The notes: generated by a model from the letters alone, not told the origin. A DNA stretch of 64,000 bases from Sphingomonas sp. Ag1 (GCF_000980895.1 NZ_LAZX01000092.1:62001-126000); one strand, 5' to 3'. Shown: positions 51,614-60,886, counted from the first letter of the stretch. Numbers and translations are program-made.

Positions 51614-52641
51614 CCGGCGCGGCCGCACGTTTCGGCTGGCACGCCGACAGCTACGACACATCGCTCGCCTCGATCCGCTATCGCCTGCTGATGCCGCTGG
51701 AGGCATTGCAGGCGCAGGGCGTGCCGATCGCGCGCTTCGATCCCGCGCGTGATCCCGCCAGCTATGATGCGGTGATCTTCTCCAAGTCGCATTCCGCCGG
51801 GGCGGTGGCGGCGGCGCAGGCGCTGCGGGCGGCGGGGCGCGGCGTGATCTTCGACCTGTGCGACAATCTGATCGCTGCCCATGCCGTGCGGCATGTGAGC
51901 GACGCGCGGCTCGCCCGCTTCCGCGCGATGCTCGACGCGGCGACTCACCTCACCTTTTCCACCGCCATGCTGGCCGAGCAGATCGGCGCTGCTGTGCCCG
52001 GTGCCACCGCCGACCGCCGCGTCATCCCCGATGCGCTCGACATGCCCGATACGCTGCCGCCGCCCAGCTCGCGCGATGGACTGCGGCAGATGGCGGCGCT
52101 CGACCGCTTTCTCGCCCGCCGCCCGGATGCGCTCCACGCCATCTGGTTCGGCAAGAGCCTGGGCAGCGTGTCGGGCTATGCCCACCTTCACGCCGTCGCC
52201 GACCTGCTCGCGGCGCAGCCCTTCCCGATCACGCTGACCGTGGTCAGCAACGCGCCGCTGCGCTGGCTGCTCGGCCGCTGGCGCTGGCGGCTGCAGGTCC
52301 ATTATGTCGGCTGGCGGCAGGAGACGGCGCATGCCGTGCTGCAACGGCACCGGGTCGCCGTGCTGCCGGTCGCGTCGAACGATTATACCGTGGGCAAGAC
52401 GATCAACCGCCCGGCCACCGCGCTGCTCGCGGGGCTCGGCGTCGTGGCCGATTCGATTCCCTCCTATGAGGAACTGCGCCCGTTCGTCGCGCTCGACGAT
52501 TGGGAGGGGGGACTGGCCCGCTACCACCACCAGTGGGAGGCTGAACAGCCGCTGCTCGCGGCGGGCCGCGCGCATCTTGCGGCGCGCTACAGCCCGCTGG
52601 CCGTCGCGCGCCAGTGGCGGGCCGTTCTCGACCGCCTCTAG
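51610..52641 (+). CDS. GT-B-like glycosyltransferase family protein
   Basis: A 343-residue soluble protein starting MTGAAARFGWHADSYDTSLA. N-terminal region: YDAVIFSKSHSAGAVAAAQA and VIFDLCDNLIAAHAVRHVSD. C-terminal region: ALHAIWFGKSLGSVSGYAHL, then VHYVGWRQETAHAVLQRHRV, ATALLAGLGVVADSIPSYEE and LAARYSPLAVARQWRAVLDR, which resemble the donor-site half of GT-B enzymes, although the usual E-x7-E motif is not clear. No membrane segment. Coupled to the preceding membrane transferase. The stop lies in a CTAG shared with the stop of the convergent gene. Confidence 0.7.
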   Translation: MTGAAARFGWHADSYDTSLASIRYRLLMPLEALQAQGVPIARFDPARDPASYDAVIFSKSHSAGAVAAAQALRAAGRGVIFDLCDNLIAAHAVRHVSDARLARFRAMLDAATHLTFSTAMLAEQIGAAVPGATADRRVIPDALDMPDTLPPPSSRDGLRQMAALDRFLARRPDALHAIWFGKSLGSVSGYAHLHAVADLLAAQPFPITLTVVSNAPLRWLLGRWRWRLQVHYVGWRQETAHAVLQRHRVAVLPVASNDYTVGKTINRPATALLAGLGVVADSIPSYEELRPFVALDDWEGGLARYHHQWEAEQPLLAAGRAHLAARYSPLAVARQWRAVLDRL

Positions 52642-53816
52642 GCCGCGCGCGCCTGCTTTGCGGCCAGTTGCGCCGCATAATAGGCCATCAGATCGACGGT
52701 ATGCTCGCGGTCGGTGCGCACCTGGCCGGCGGCGACGATCGCCGCGCGGCGCAGCATCGCCGGGTCGCGCGCCTGCATCCGGGTGATCGCGCGGGCGCAA
52801 TCGATCGGGTCGCGCGCGGTGTACAATTCGGCGCAATGCGGATCGGCCACCTCGGCGCACCCGCCGGTGTCGGGCACGATCAGCGGCAGCCCCGACGCCA
52901 TCGCCTCCGATGCGACCAGCCCGAACGGCTCCGCCTCCGACCCGTGGATCAGCGCGTCGCAGCTCGCCATGATCCGCGCCAGCCGGTCGCGGTCATAGAC
53001 CGGTCGGAACAGGCGGATATGCGGCGATCCCGCGATCCGTTTCTCCATCCGCTCGGTATCCACGCCCTGCCCCAGCAGGATCATGCCGACCGGCAGGCGG
53101 GCGCCCGCGCGCTCGACTGCGTCGATCACCATCGGCCAGCGCTTTTCGGGATGGTGGCGGCCCAGCCCCAGCAGCAACAGGCCATCCGCCGGCAGCCCGC
53201 ATTGCGCCAGCAGCGCCTCGCGCAGCCGTTCATCGCGGAAGGTGGGTGAAAAGTGGCTGCGCTCGATCCCCAGCGCCATCGCCGCATCGATCCTGAGGCC
53301 GCGCGCGCGCAGCCGCTTTTCCAGCGCCGGGCCGTTGGTCACCACGCAATCATACAGGTCGAGGAAGCGCGCCATGTAGCGCGTGTACCAGCCGAACGCC
53401 CGCTCGATCCGCTCATGGCTGGCGACGCCTTCGAACCAGCGCTGCGCATAAGCGGCCATATTGTCATTGTGCATGAAGAAGGACTTGAGCGCGCGTCCTT
53501 CCCACTGGCCGACGAACCACGCCGGGCGCCAGGGCGACGAACACTCGACCACATCGGGATCATAATGGTCGAGCAGCCGGGTGATCGCCTCGCGATCCCA
53601 GAACAGGCCGTAATTGCTGTCGAACGGCAGCCGCGGCGAGCGAACGTAATGGATCGCGCCGCCGCCGGGGCGCTCCTCGATCCGATCCTCGGTCCCCGCG
53701 GCGAGCACGATCAGCTCATGCCCCAGATCGTTCATGATGCCGATCTTGCGGTCGATATACGTCCGCACCCCGCCGCCAGTGGGGGAGTAGAATTCGTTGA
53801 CGTCGACGACGCGCAT
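52638..53816 (-). CDS. glycosyltransferase family 4 protein
   Basis: A 392-residue GT-B enzyme. N domain: MRVVDVNEFYSPTGGGVRTY with the G-G-x-R acceptor loop, then VVECSSPWRPAWFVGQWEGR. C domain: LLLLGLGRHHPEKRWPMVID (the G-R-x-x-x-x-K donor site), MILLGQGVDTERMEKRIAGS, and ALIHGSEAEPFGLVASEAMA with the E-x7-E retaining motif, then GLPLIVPDTGGCAEVADP. Probably a retaining hexosyl- or mannosyltransferase in glycolipid or polysaccharide assembly. Two bases after the DUF2141 gene, in the minus-strand operon with the flippase-like protein. Confidence 0.9.
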   Translation of the reverse strand: MRVVDVNEFYSPTGGGVRTYIDRKIGIMNDLGHELIVLAAGTEDRIEERPGGGAIHYVRSPRLPFDSNYGLFWDREAITRLLDHYDPDVVECSSPWRPAWFVGQWEGRALKSFFMHNDNMAAYAQRWFEGVASHERIERAFGWYTRYMARFLDLYDCVVTNGPALEKRLRARGLRIDAAMALGIERSHFSPTFRDERLREALLAQCGLPADGLLLLGLGRHHPEKRWPMVIDAVERAGARLPVGMILLGQGVDTERMEKRIAGSPHIRLFRPVYDRDRLARIMASCDALIHGSEAEPFGLVASEAMASGLPLIVPDTGGCAEVADPHCAELYTARDPIDCARAITRMQARDPAMLRRAAIVAAGQVRTDREHTVDLMAYYAAQLAAKQARAA

Positions 53817-53818
53817 GA

Positions 53819-54343
53819 TCAGCGCCCCACCGGACCGAAGCTGGGGATGACGCCGCGCAGATATTGCGCGCGCACGGTGACTCGCGCGACGCCGCGCGGC
53901 ACGGTGACGATCGCCTGCGACAGCTTGGGCTTTGATCGGCCGAGCCGCTCGTTCGATGGCACGCCGGCGCCGTCGGTCCAGACGTTGAACTTGTTCTTGC
54001 CGTCGCGATCATGCGTCACGAACAGCGCGTAGCGGCCCGGTGCGGGCGCCTTGATGCACAGGGTGATCGGGTCGGCGGACGGTGTCGGCACGCGTACCCG
54101 GCGGAAGAACTTGCCCTCCTTGATCAGATCGCGGTCGTCCTTGAGGAAATCCTCCTCCGTCGCGGGGTACAGCTCCAGCTTCAGCGATCCGGTGCGATCC
54201 TTCAGTCCCTGGATCGTGACCTCGATCGCCGACCCGTCGCGCTGGACACAGGAGGCCGCGTCGCTGCCGAGCACGCGCGCCTGCGCCGCCAGCGGCATGG
54301 AGGCGGCGGCGAGCGCAGCCGCGGCGAGGATCATGCGCGCCAT
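53819..54343 (-). CDS. DUF2141 exported protein
   Basis: A 174-residue protein with signal peptide MARMILAAAALAAASMPLAA (cleavage near AQARV). Its beta-rich domain is of DUF2141 type: AIEVTIQGLKDRTGSLKLEL, then RRVRVPTPSADPITLCIKAP and PGRYALFVTHDRDGKNKFNV. Function unknown; family members are periplasmic or surface proteins. ATG 54343 overlaps the upstream membrane gene by 13 bp and the stop is two bases before the GT4 start. It is thus embedded between a flippase-like protein and a glycosyltransferase, pointing to envelope glycan work by context only. Confidence 0.82.
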   Translation of the reverse strand: MARMILAAAALAAASMPLAAQARVLGSDAASCVQRDGSAIEVTIQGLKDRTGSLKLELYPATEEDFLKDDRDLIKEGKFFRRVRVPTPSADPITLCIKAPAPGRYALFVTHDRDGKNKFNVWTDGAGVPSNERLGRSKPKLSQAIVTVPRGVARVTVRAQYLRGVIPSFGPVGR

Positions 54344-55278
54344 AGCTTCAGTCCCTTCCATCCGGCGACAGCCGCAAATGCCGCCATCAAAATCACATGC
54401 ACGCCCAGCGTCAGCGCCGAGACGAAGGCGATCATCTCGCTGAGCGCCTGATCCTGGCCAATCAGTAGGATCGCGAAGCTGGCGAACAGTAGGTCCTTGT
54501 TGGGCACCAGCGGCAATCGTGACACCAGCAGCCGCGCGGCCGACAGGAACAGCCACATCCACAGGGGAACGTCGGGCATCGCGAAATGCCACGCCAACGC
54601 CAGCAGCAGCGAGCTGACCGCGATTCGCGCGCAATGGACGAGGAAGATGAACCACAGGTCGCGGCGCGGCAGCGAGAAGACGCGCTTGGAAAACAGCAGC
54701 AGGGCAAGGCTGATGCCCAGGGTGATGATCGCGGAACCGACGATGGCGTGCAGCACGGTCGCGGGCATCAGCTGATAGCCGACCGGCAGCGCCAGCGCGC
54801 ACAAGAGGATCGTCGCGGCGTTGCCGGCAATGGCCGACAGCAGCGACACGTCCTTCACCGCGCCGAACGGCGCCGCCACCAGCCGGGCGCGTGCCCGCGC
54901 CCAGGCGTAGAAATAGGCTTCACCCGAATAGCCGAGCACCACGTCGTTCGCGATCCGCTTCTTGTGGAGCGCGACAAAGCCGGCGGCGGGAATCCGCCAC
55001 AGCCGGCGAAAGATGATGAAATCCCCGGTCGGCGCCGTCATGTAGAGCGCAAGGAAGGCGACGTAGAACCAGGGGGAGGTGGGCGTGGCGCGGCTGAGCC
55101 CGGCCAGCCCGGAATCCAGCAGCTCACGACCGAGCATCACCACCATGGCAACGCTCAGCACGCCGCCAAGGATGGTGGGCCAGCGACGCTTCAGCGTCCG
55201 GGTCGGTTCCAGAGCGGCGATGTCGGGCAGATCGCTGTCGATCACGCCCGCCGGCACGCTGGTGGCTTTCGCGGTCAA
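54331..55278 (-). CDS. multispan membrane protein, LPG-synthase TM / flippase-like
   Basis: About 315 residues with six to eight hydrophobic helices: RRWPTILGGVLSVAMVVMLG, then FYVAFLALYMTAPTGDFIIF, VVLGYSGEAYFYAWARARAR, ATILLCALALPVGYQLM and LLVSRLPLVPNKDLLFASFA. The layout recalls the lysylphosphatidylglycerol synthase transmembrane (UPF0104) superfamily of lipid flippases, though I am not sure of the family. No soluble catalytic domain follows. Start is uncertain: TTG 55278 with AGGAAG nine bases upstream is proposed; GTG 55299 is an alternative. First gene of a three-gene minus-strand operon, divergent from the next GT4 gene. Confidence 0.65.
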   Translation of the reverse strand: MTAKATSVPAGVIDSDLPDIAALEPTRTLKRRWPTILGGVLSVAMVVMLGRELLDSGLAGLSRATPTSPWFYVAFLALYMTAPTGDFIIFRRLWRIPAAGFVALHKKRIANDVVLGYSGEAYFYAWARARARLVAAPFGAVKDVSLLSAIAGNAATILLCALALPVGYQLMPATVLHAIVGSAIITLGISLALLLFSKRVFSLPRRDLWFIFLVHCARIAVSSLLLALAWHFAMPDVPLWMWLFLSAARLLVSRLPLVPNKDLLFASFAILLIGQDQALSEMIAFVSALTLGVHVILMAAFAAVAGWKGLKLWRA

Positions 55279-55398
55279 AACGTTGAACTTCCTTTGCACG
55301 CATTCCGCATAACGCCCCCGCGGAATGGTTCGGGCAGATGCCGGGGGAATGTGGTTTCTTTTCGGCGGAAATCTGGGCGGGAGGTAGCAGGATACAAG

Positions 55399-56451
55399 AT
55401 GAGCAGCGCCGAACACATCCTCAGCTACGCCCAGACGCTTCGTGGCGGCGGGGTGGAACGGGCATTGTTGCGGCTGGCTGGCGAGTGGATTGCGCTGGGG
55501 CGACGCGTCACGCTGGTGATCGGAAGCAAGGAGGGGCCGCTGGCACGCGAGCTTCCCGGAGGCGCCGATGTCCTGTTGCTCGATTCGCCCGCATACCGCG
55601 CCTTGCTGTCGCTGCCGCGCCATGTGCGCGCGACGCGCCCCGACGTGATCTTCTGCCCCGGCAGCCATTATACCGGCGTCGCGGCCTGGACCCGCTGGCG
55701 GCTCGGCGGGGCGACGCCGCCGATCGTCGGCAAGGTTTCCAATGCGCTCGCCCGGCCCGATCATGGCGCCGTGACCGGCCTCGCCCATGCGCTGTGGCTG
55801 CGGCAGCACCCACGATTCCTTGACCGGGTGGTGGCGATGACCCCGGCGAGTGCGGCGGAAACGGCGGCGGCGATGCGGCTGACGCCATCATCGGTGCCGA
55901 TCATCCCCAACCCGCCGGCGCGGCCGATCGCGGGTGCCCCCCAACTCAATCTGCCGCCGCGCTATGTGCTCGGCGTCGGCCGACTCGCGCCGCAGAAACG
56001 GTGGGACCGGCTGGTGTCGGCGGTCGCCGCGATGCGTGAGCGCGTGCCGCTCGTCATCCTGGGCGAAGGGGAGGGACGCGACACGTTGATGGCGCAGGCG
56101 CGCGCGGTCGGCGTCGACCTGATCCTCCCCGGCCATGCGGCCGATCCGCTGCCCGCCATGGCCGGCGCCGCGCTCCTCGCGCTGACCTCCGACTTTGAAG
56201 GCACGCCGGGCGTGCTGCGCGAAGCGCTGTCGATGGGGGCGCCGGTGGTATCGACCGATTCATCGCCCGCCGTGGCGGAGATCATCGCCGACCCGGCCTG
56301 GGGTGCGGTGGTGCCGCGCGAGGATTCGGCAGCGTTGGTCGCGGCACTCGACCATTGGATAGCCGCGCCGCGCCCCGCGCCGGTCACGCCGCCGGGCAGC
56401 GATTCGGCGGCGCGCTACCTCGCGCTGTTCGATTCGCTCATGCCGGCTTGA
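55399..56451 (+). CDS. glycosyltransferase family 4 protein
   Basis: A 350-residue GT-B enzyme beginning MSSAEHILSYAQTLRGGGVE, where R-G-G-G-V-E is the family-4 acceptor loop. It continues with VIFCPGSHYTGVAAWTRWRL, the donor site YVLGVGRLAPQKRWDRLVSA, LVILGEGEGRDTLMAQARAV, and LLALTSDFEGTPGVLREALS, the E-x7-E motif, then GAPVVSTDSSPAVAEI. AGGA lies eight bases before the ATG at 55399. A much longer upstream frame runs antisense to the membrane gene and is rejected. The 3' end overlaps the convergent maiA by 14 bp. Confidence 0.9.
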   Translation: MSSAEHILSYAQTLRGGGVERALLRLAGEWIALGRRVTLVIGSKEGPLARELPGGADVLLLDSPAYRALLSLPRHVRATRPDVIFCPGSHYTGVAAWTRWRLGGATPPIVGKVSNALARPDHGAVTGLAHALWLRQHPRFLDRVVAMTPASAAETAAAMRLTPSSVPIIPNPPARPIAGAPQLNLPPRYVLGVGRLAPQKRWDRLVSAVAAMRERVPLVILGEGEGRDTLMAQARAVGVDLILPGHAADPLPAMAGAALLALTSDFEGTPGVLREALSMGAPVVSTDSSPAVAEIIADPAWGAVVPREDSAALVAALDHWIAAPRPAPVTPPGSDSAARYLALFDSLMPA

Positions 56452-57067
56452 CCCGCTCCGGGGCGGCAGCCTGCACCGCGGGCAGCGCCAGATTGGCTGC
56501 CTCGGCGGCGCACAGCCGGGGATAAGGCGTCAGATCCATCTCGAACCGGCGTGCATTGTACAATTGCGGCACCAGGCAGATGTCGGAAATGTCGGGGCTG
56601 TCGCCGCCCAGGAAAGGGCCATCGCCGGCCATCTGCTCGAGCGCGGCCAGCCCCTCGGCCACCCAGTGGCGGTACCATGAATCCTTGGCCGGCTGATCGG
56701 CGCCGAATTGCGATTCCAGCCGCTTCAGCACGCGCAGATTGTCGATCGGGTGGATATCCGCCGCGATCACCAGCGCGCGGGCGAGCTGACCGGCGCGCAC
56801 GAACGGATCCTTCGACACCATCGGGGGATCGTCGAAGTTCGCGTCCAGCCAGTCGACGATGGCGAGGCTCTGCACCAGCGGCCGCCCATCGACGACCAGG
56901 GTCGGGACCAGCCCCTGCGGGTTGAGCGCGCGGTTCGCCGGCGCTGCCTGCTCCCCCGCCACCAGGTTCACCGGCACGCTGTCGTGCCGAACGCCCTTCA
57001 GGTTGAGGCAGATCCGCACGCGATAGGCGGCGGACGAGCGCCAGTAATCGTGCAGGACGATCTTCAT
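56438..57067 (-). CDS. maiA: maleylacetoacetate isomerase (zeta-class GST)
   Basis: Glutathione-dependent isomerase of tyrosine/phenylalanine catabolism. The 209-residue protein begins MKIVLHDYWRSSAAYRVRIC; zeta GSTs have an S-S-x-S/A-x-R-V-R-I active-site block here. It continues with LNPQGLVPTLVVDGRPLVQS (glutathione-binding loop), LAIVDWLDANFDDPP and, in the helical domain, ADIHPIDNLRVLKRLESQFG and FLGGDSPDISDICLVPQLYN. Partner genes of the pathway (hmgA, fahA) are not nearby. ATGA overlap with the AI-2E-type gene makes it the last gene of the pyrE operon. Confidence 0.9.
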   Translation of the reverse strand: MKIVLHDYWRSSAAYRVRICLNLKGVRHDSVPVNLVAGEQAAPANRALNPQGLVPTLVVDGRPLVQSLAIVDWLDANFDDPPMVSKDPFVRAGQLARALVIAADIHPIDNLRVLKRLESQFGADQPAKDSWYRHWVAEGLAALEQMAGDGPFLGGDSPDISDICLVPQLYNARRFEMDLTPYPRLCAAEAANLALPAVQAAAPERVKPA

Positions 57068-58134
57068 GCTTCTGGCGCCTCGTCATCGTCGCGCACCGTT
57101 TCGCTGCGACGCTCCATCGCCGCCTTGATCATCGCGGTCATCGGATCGGCAAGCGCAAGGCCGAGAATGCCGAACAGCGCGCTGGCGAGGATCTGCGCGC
57201 CCAGCGTCAGCGCCGGCGGCATGTCGACGGTGCGCTTCGCCACCATCGGGATCAGCACATAGCCGTCGAACGTCTGCACGATCACATAGGTGCCGATCGC
57301 CCACAGCCCGGTGTCGACCCCGGCGGAAAAGCCCACCGCGATCATCAGCGCGCCCGAGATGAAGGCGCCGATATTGGGGATGAAGGCGAGGATACCGGTC
57401 AGGATGCCGAGGATCATCGCCATCGGCACGCCGCCCAGCATCAGCGCGAGCCAGGTCAGCACGCCCTCCGCGATCATGCCGAGGATGCGGCCGAACAACA
57501 GGCGGCGCAGCGTGTCGCCCATCCGTTCGGTGGTGATGGCGAATTCCTCGCGCTGATCCTGCGGGATCATCCACTGCAGCCCACGTTCGTACACGCGCGG
57601 GTCCATCGCGATGAACAGGCCGATCACGACGATCATGAACAAGGTGGTGAGCGCGCCCACCGCGGTGCCAACCCAGGAGGTCAGCCGCCCGACGGAGCTC
57701 ATCGCTTCGCGCGCGAGGCCGCTGAAATCGGACGCGCCCGGCATCAGCCCCTGTTCGGAGAGGAAGCTGGTGAGCCTGATCGCCTGCGCCTCCAGCGTGG
57801 TGCGCAGTTCGTTCACCTGCTCGGCCACCTGCACGCCGGTGAGGACAAAGGTGCCGACCAGGAACACCACGGTCAGCAGGCAGACGATGAGCAGGCGCCA
57901 CGCCCGGCCGATGGGAAGAACCCGGCCCAGCAGGCGTACCCCGCCGTCCAGCAGCGAGGCAAAGACCAGCCCGGCGAAGATGATGAGCAGCGGCTGCACC
58001 AGCAGCACGACGAGCGCAATCGCCGATGCCATGCCCAGCCATACTGCCGCTCGTCTTATTTCCCGGCGTGTCTCGGGATTGCGCACTTCATTCGGGCTGG
58101 CACCTTCGACCAGCCTGACCTGCCCCTCGCTCAC
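57064..58134 (-). CDS. AI-2E family transporter (PerM-like membrane protein)
   Basis: A 356-residue membrane protein with about seven to eight hydrophobic helices: WLGMASAIALVVLLVQPLLI, LLIVCLLTVVFLVGTFVLTG, TLFMIVVIGLFIAMDPRVYE, MILGILTGILAFIPNIGAFI and LASALFGILGLALADPMTAM. The P-N-I-G-A segment is characteristic of the PerM/TqsA family. A large soluble loop (residues about 90-150) is usual. Some members export quorum signals or Na+; the substrate here is unknown. GTG 58134 is proposed as start since it overlaps the lepB stop (GTGA) and follows CGGAGGG. Confidence 0.88.
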   Translation of the reverse strand: MSEGQVRLVEGASPNEVRNPETRREIRRAAVWLGMASAIALVVLLVQPLLIIFAGLVFASLLDGGVRLLGRVLPIGRAWRLLIVCLLTVVFLVGTFVLTGVQVAEQVNELRTTLEAQAIRLTSFLSEQGLMPGASDFSGLAREAMSSVGRLTSWVGTAVGALTTLFMIVVIGLFIAMDPRVYERGLQWMIPQDQREEFAITTERMGDTLRRLLFGRILGMIAEGVLTWLALMLGGVPMAMILGILTGILAFIPNIGAFISGALMIAVGFSAGVDTGLWAIGTYVIVQTFDGYVLIPMVAKRTVDMPPALTLGAQILASALFGILGLALADPMTAMIKAAMERRSETVRDDDEAPEA

Positions 58135-59069
58135 TCGCCCTCCGGTCGCAGCGAAGTGCCGGCACGGCCGCTGCGCAGCGATCCAAACCATGTCAGCGGG
58201 TTAATGGTTGCCGATCCATCGACGGAGAAGGTGATGAATTCGGCCCGACCGCCGATATTCTCCCACGGCACCGGACCCCCGAGGCCCTTTTCACTGCCAC
58301 CCAGCGCAAAACGGCTATCGGCCGAGCGGTCGCGATTGTCGCCCATCAGGAAGACGTGATCGGCCGGAATCTTGATCGGACCATAATAGTCACCCGGGCT
58401 GGCGCCGAGCTCGACCGTGTCGAAGCGGCGACCGTTGGGCAGCGTCTCGGTGACGATCGGCAGGCGGCAGACGATCTTGCCGTCTGGGCGGGTGATGCGC
58501 GCGCCGGGATATTGCCAGGGGTCGCAGGTCGCATTCTTGTCCACCGGCATGTCGCGATAGTGGATCGGGCCGCGCTCGACCGGCTTGCCGTTCAGGATCA
58601 CCGTGCCCGCGCGCACTTCCAGCGTGTCGCCCGGCAGGCCGATGACGCGCTTGATATAGTCGCTGGTCTGGCCCGGCGGGGTGACGATGACGACGTCGCC
58701 GCGCTCGGGCATCTTGCCCCACACGCGGCCGCGCCACGCCGGGAGCTGCACCGACCAGCTTTCCACCGGCCGCCGCAGCACCACGTTCTCGACGATCGCG
58801 GCCGGATTGGGGATCGTCGGCGACACGAACGACCAGCCATAGGCATATTTGGACACGACGAGGCGGTCGCCCACCTCCAGCCCCGGCAGCATCGATTCGC
58901 TGGGGATGTAGAACGGCTTGGCGAGCAGGCTGTGGAAGCCGAGCACCGCGATGATCAGCCAGAACATCCCCTTGGCCTCGCCCCACCAGTCGAATCGGCT
59001 GGCGTGGCGACGCGGCGCGTCATCGGCGGGCGGCTCGGTCGTCTGCAGTTTTTCAGCCAGGTCGTTCAC
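58131..59069 (-). CDS. lepB: signal peptidase I
   Basis: Cleaves Sec and Tat signal peptides at the periplasmic face. The 312-residue protein has a membrane segment (GMFWLIIAVLGFHSLLAKPF), the catalytic Ser (S59) in FYIPSESMLPGLEVGDRLVV, the catalytic Lys (about K139) in SDYIKRVIGLPGDTLEVRAG, and boxes D/E in VFLMGDNRDRSADSRF. A second hydrophobic segment of E. coli LepB is absent, as in many alphaproteobacteria. Ten bases after acpS. Confidence 0.95.
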   Translation of the reverse strand: MNDLAEKLQTTEPPADDAPRRHASRFDWWGEAKGMFWLIIAVLGFHSLLAKPFYIPSESMLPGLEVGDRLVVSKYAYGWSFVSPTIPNPAAIVENVVLRRPVESWSVQLPAWRGRVWGKMPERGDVVIVTPPGQTSDYIKRVIGLPGDTLEVRAGTVILNGKPVERGPIHYRDMPVDKNATCDPWQYPGARITRPDGKIVCRLPIVTETLPNGRRFDTVELGASPGDYYGPIKIPADHVFLMGDNRDRSADSRFALGGSEKGLGGPVPWENIGGRAEFITFSVDGSATINPLTWFGSLRSGRAGTSLRPEGE

Positions 59070-59079
59070 AGGATGGGGA

Positions 59080-59484
59080 TCACTTGTCCGGGATCGCCTC
59101 GATGATCACAAAGGCCTGCGCCCAGGGATGATCGTCGGTCAGGGTGAGGTGGATGGCGGCGCGGTGGCCGAGGGGAATCATCGCGTCGAGCCGCGCCTTG
59201 GCGCCGCCGGTCAGCGCCAGCGTCGGCGCGCCCGATGGAGCGTTGACCACGCCAATGTCCTTCATGAACACGCCGCGGCTGAAACCGGTGCCGACCGCCT
59301 TGGAGAACGCCTCCTTGGCGGCAAATCGCTTGGCATAGGTGCCCGCGACGGTGAATGGCCGGCGGCGCGCCTTGGCACGCTCGACATCGGTGAAGACGCG
59401 GTTCTCGAACCGTTCGCCGAAGCGGTCGAGCGAGTTGCGGATCCGCTCGATGTTGCAGAGGTCGGATCCCAGCCCGATGATCAC
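59080..59484 (-). CDS. acpS: holo-[acyl-carrier-protein] synthase
   Basis: Transfers 4'-phosphopantetheine from CoA to ACP. The 134-residue protein has the two family motifs: [20 protein letters not shown] (metal-binding Asp at residue 8) and [20 protein letters not shown] (Glu and Lys of the active site near residues 58-62). It ends with [19 protein letters not shown]. Overlaps pdxJ by four bases; pdxJ-acpS-lepB is a common neighbourhood in proteobacteria. Confidence 0.96.
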   Translation of the reverse strand: MIIGLGSDLCNIERIRNSLDRFGERFENRVFTDVERAKARRRPFTVAGTYAKRFAAKEAFSKAVGTGFSRGVFMKDIGVVNAPSGAPTLALTGGAKARLDAMIPLGHRAAIHLTLTDDHPWAQAFVIIEAIPDK

Positions 59485-60209
59485 CGCGCCACGTCCATCG
59501 CCGCGCGCATGCGGCGGATCGAGTCCGCGAGGCCGATGAAGATCGCCTCGCCGATCAGGAAATGGCCGATGTTGAGCTCAACCACCTGCGGGATCGCCGC
59601 GACCGGCGCAACATTGTCGAAGGTGAGGCCGTGGCCGGCATGAACCTCGATCCCGTTCTTCGCGGCCAGCGCGGCGGCATCGGACAGGCGGCGCAGCTCC
59701 TCGGCGCGGGCCGGCCCGTCGAGCTCGCAATAAAGCCCGGTGTGAAGCTCCACCACGGGCGCACCCAGGCGCAGCGCAGCGTCGATCTGGCGCGCGTCGG
59801 GCTCGATGAACAGCGACACGCGCGAACCAGCGGCGGTGAGTTCCGCCACCATCGGCTGCAGGCGATCGTGGAGCCCGGCGGCATCGATGCCGCCCTCGGT
59901 CGTCCGCTCCTCGCGCTTCTCGGGGACGATGCACACCGCATGCGGCCGGTGCTTCAGCGCGATGGCGAGCATTTCCTCGGTCGCCGCCATTTCCAGGTTC
60001 AATGGGATGGTCAGTTGCTCGGTCAGCCGCGCGATGTCGTCATCGGTGATGTGGCGCCGGTCCTCGCGCAGGTGAGCGGTGATCCCGTCCGCGCCCGCGT
60101 CCGCCGCCAGCAGCGCGGCGCGCACCGGATCGGGGTACGTACCGCCGCGCGCATTGCGCACGGTGGCGACGTGATCGATGTTGACCCCCAGGCGCAGCTT
60201 CTGGTTCAC
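59481..60209 (-). CDS. pdxJ: pyridoxine 5'-phosphate synthase
   Basis: Last step of DXP-dependent vitamin B6 synthesis. The 242-residue TIM barrel begins [20 protein letters not shown] after MNQK. It has [60 protein letters not shown], then [20 protein letters not shown] and [20 protein letters not shown], covering the catalytic Glu/His residues. Overlaps pyrE and acpS by four bases each. Confidence 0.97.
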   Translation of the reverse strand: MNQKLRLGVNIDHVATVRNARGGTYPDPVRAALLAADAGADGITAHLREDRRHITDDDIARLTEQLTIPLNLEMAATEEMLAIALKHRPHAVCIVPEKREERTTEGGIDAAGLHDRLQPMVAELTAAGSRVSLFIEPDARQIDAALRLGAPVVELHTGLYCELDGPARAEELRRLSDAAALAAKNGIEVHAGHGLTFDNVAPVAAIPQVVELNIGHFLIGEAIFIGLADSIRRMRAAMDVAR

Positions 60210-60790
60210 GCGGCGGCCCGGCTCCCCGGCTTGATCGCCGGAATTGCTGCCAGTTCGGGCGGAACCTCATCCGGCTGGTAGGTCGGAACCTCCAGCTTGA
60301 TCAGCGGGAAGAACGGGACGCCGATGTCGGCGCTGCCGTTCGAACGATCGACCAGCGCGGCGCCGGCAATGACCCGGCCCCCTGCCGCCTCGATCGCCTT
60401 GATCGCCTCGCGGGAGGACAGCCCGGTGGTGACGACGTCCTCCATCATCAGCACTTCCTGCCCCTCGCGCAGGCGGAATCCACGGCGCAGCTCAAAGGTG
60501 CCGGTCGGGCGTTCGACGAACATCGCCTCGACGCCCAGCGCGCGGGCCATCTCGTGCCCCGCGATCACCCCGCCCATCGCCGGGGAGACGACCGCCGTGA
60601 TCCGCTCGCGCAGGTCGGCGGGCAGGCGCGCGGCCAGCGCCTCGGCCAGGCGCGCACCGCGGCGCGGGTCCATCAGGACGCGGGCACATTGCAGGTAGCG
60701 GGACGACCGCAAGCCCGATGACAGGATGAAATGCCCCTCTAGAAGCGCGTCCGCCGCGCGAAATTCGGCCAGCACATCGTCGTCGGTCAC
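60206..60790 (-). CDS. pyrE: orotate phosphoribosyltransferase
   Basis: Makes OMP from orotate and PRPP in pyrimidine synthesis. The 194-residue protein has [20 protein letters not shown], then [20 protein letters not shown] and [20 protein letters not shown] (catalytic loop). The PRPP motif is [23 protein letters not shown] 60790 is taken as the start, with AAGGG seven bases upstream; the longer in-frame extension carries no family sequence and would overlap the cox promoter. First gene of the pyrE-pdxJ-acpS-lepB-AI-2E-maiA operon, divergent from coxB. Confidence 0.94.
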   Translation of the reverse strand: MTDDDVLAEFRAADALLEGHFILSSGLRSSRYLQCARVLMDPRRGARLAEALAARLPADLRERITAVVSPAMGGVIAGHEMARALGVEAMFVERPTGTFELRRGFRLREGQEVLMMEDVVTTGLSSREAIKAIEAAGGRVIAGAALVDRSNGSADIGVPFFPLIKLEVPTYQPDEVPPELAAIPAIKPGSRAAA

Positions 60791-60886
60791 TCTACGCCCT
60801 TTCGTAATGTCCCGATGAATAAGGTCGCGCCGGGCGCCGCGCAACAAAGCGAAACGCCCTGTGGGCAAATAATGGCACATGCGCGC

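Noticed and set aside
54586..55398. A 270-residue N-terminal extension of the GT4 gene at 55399
   Set aside because: The extension lies antisense to the membrane protein gene, is extremely rich in Arg, Gln and His as expected for a shadow frame, and ATG 55399 has a good ribosome binding site and the correct family start.
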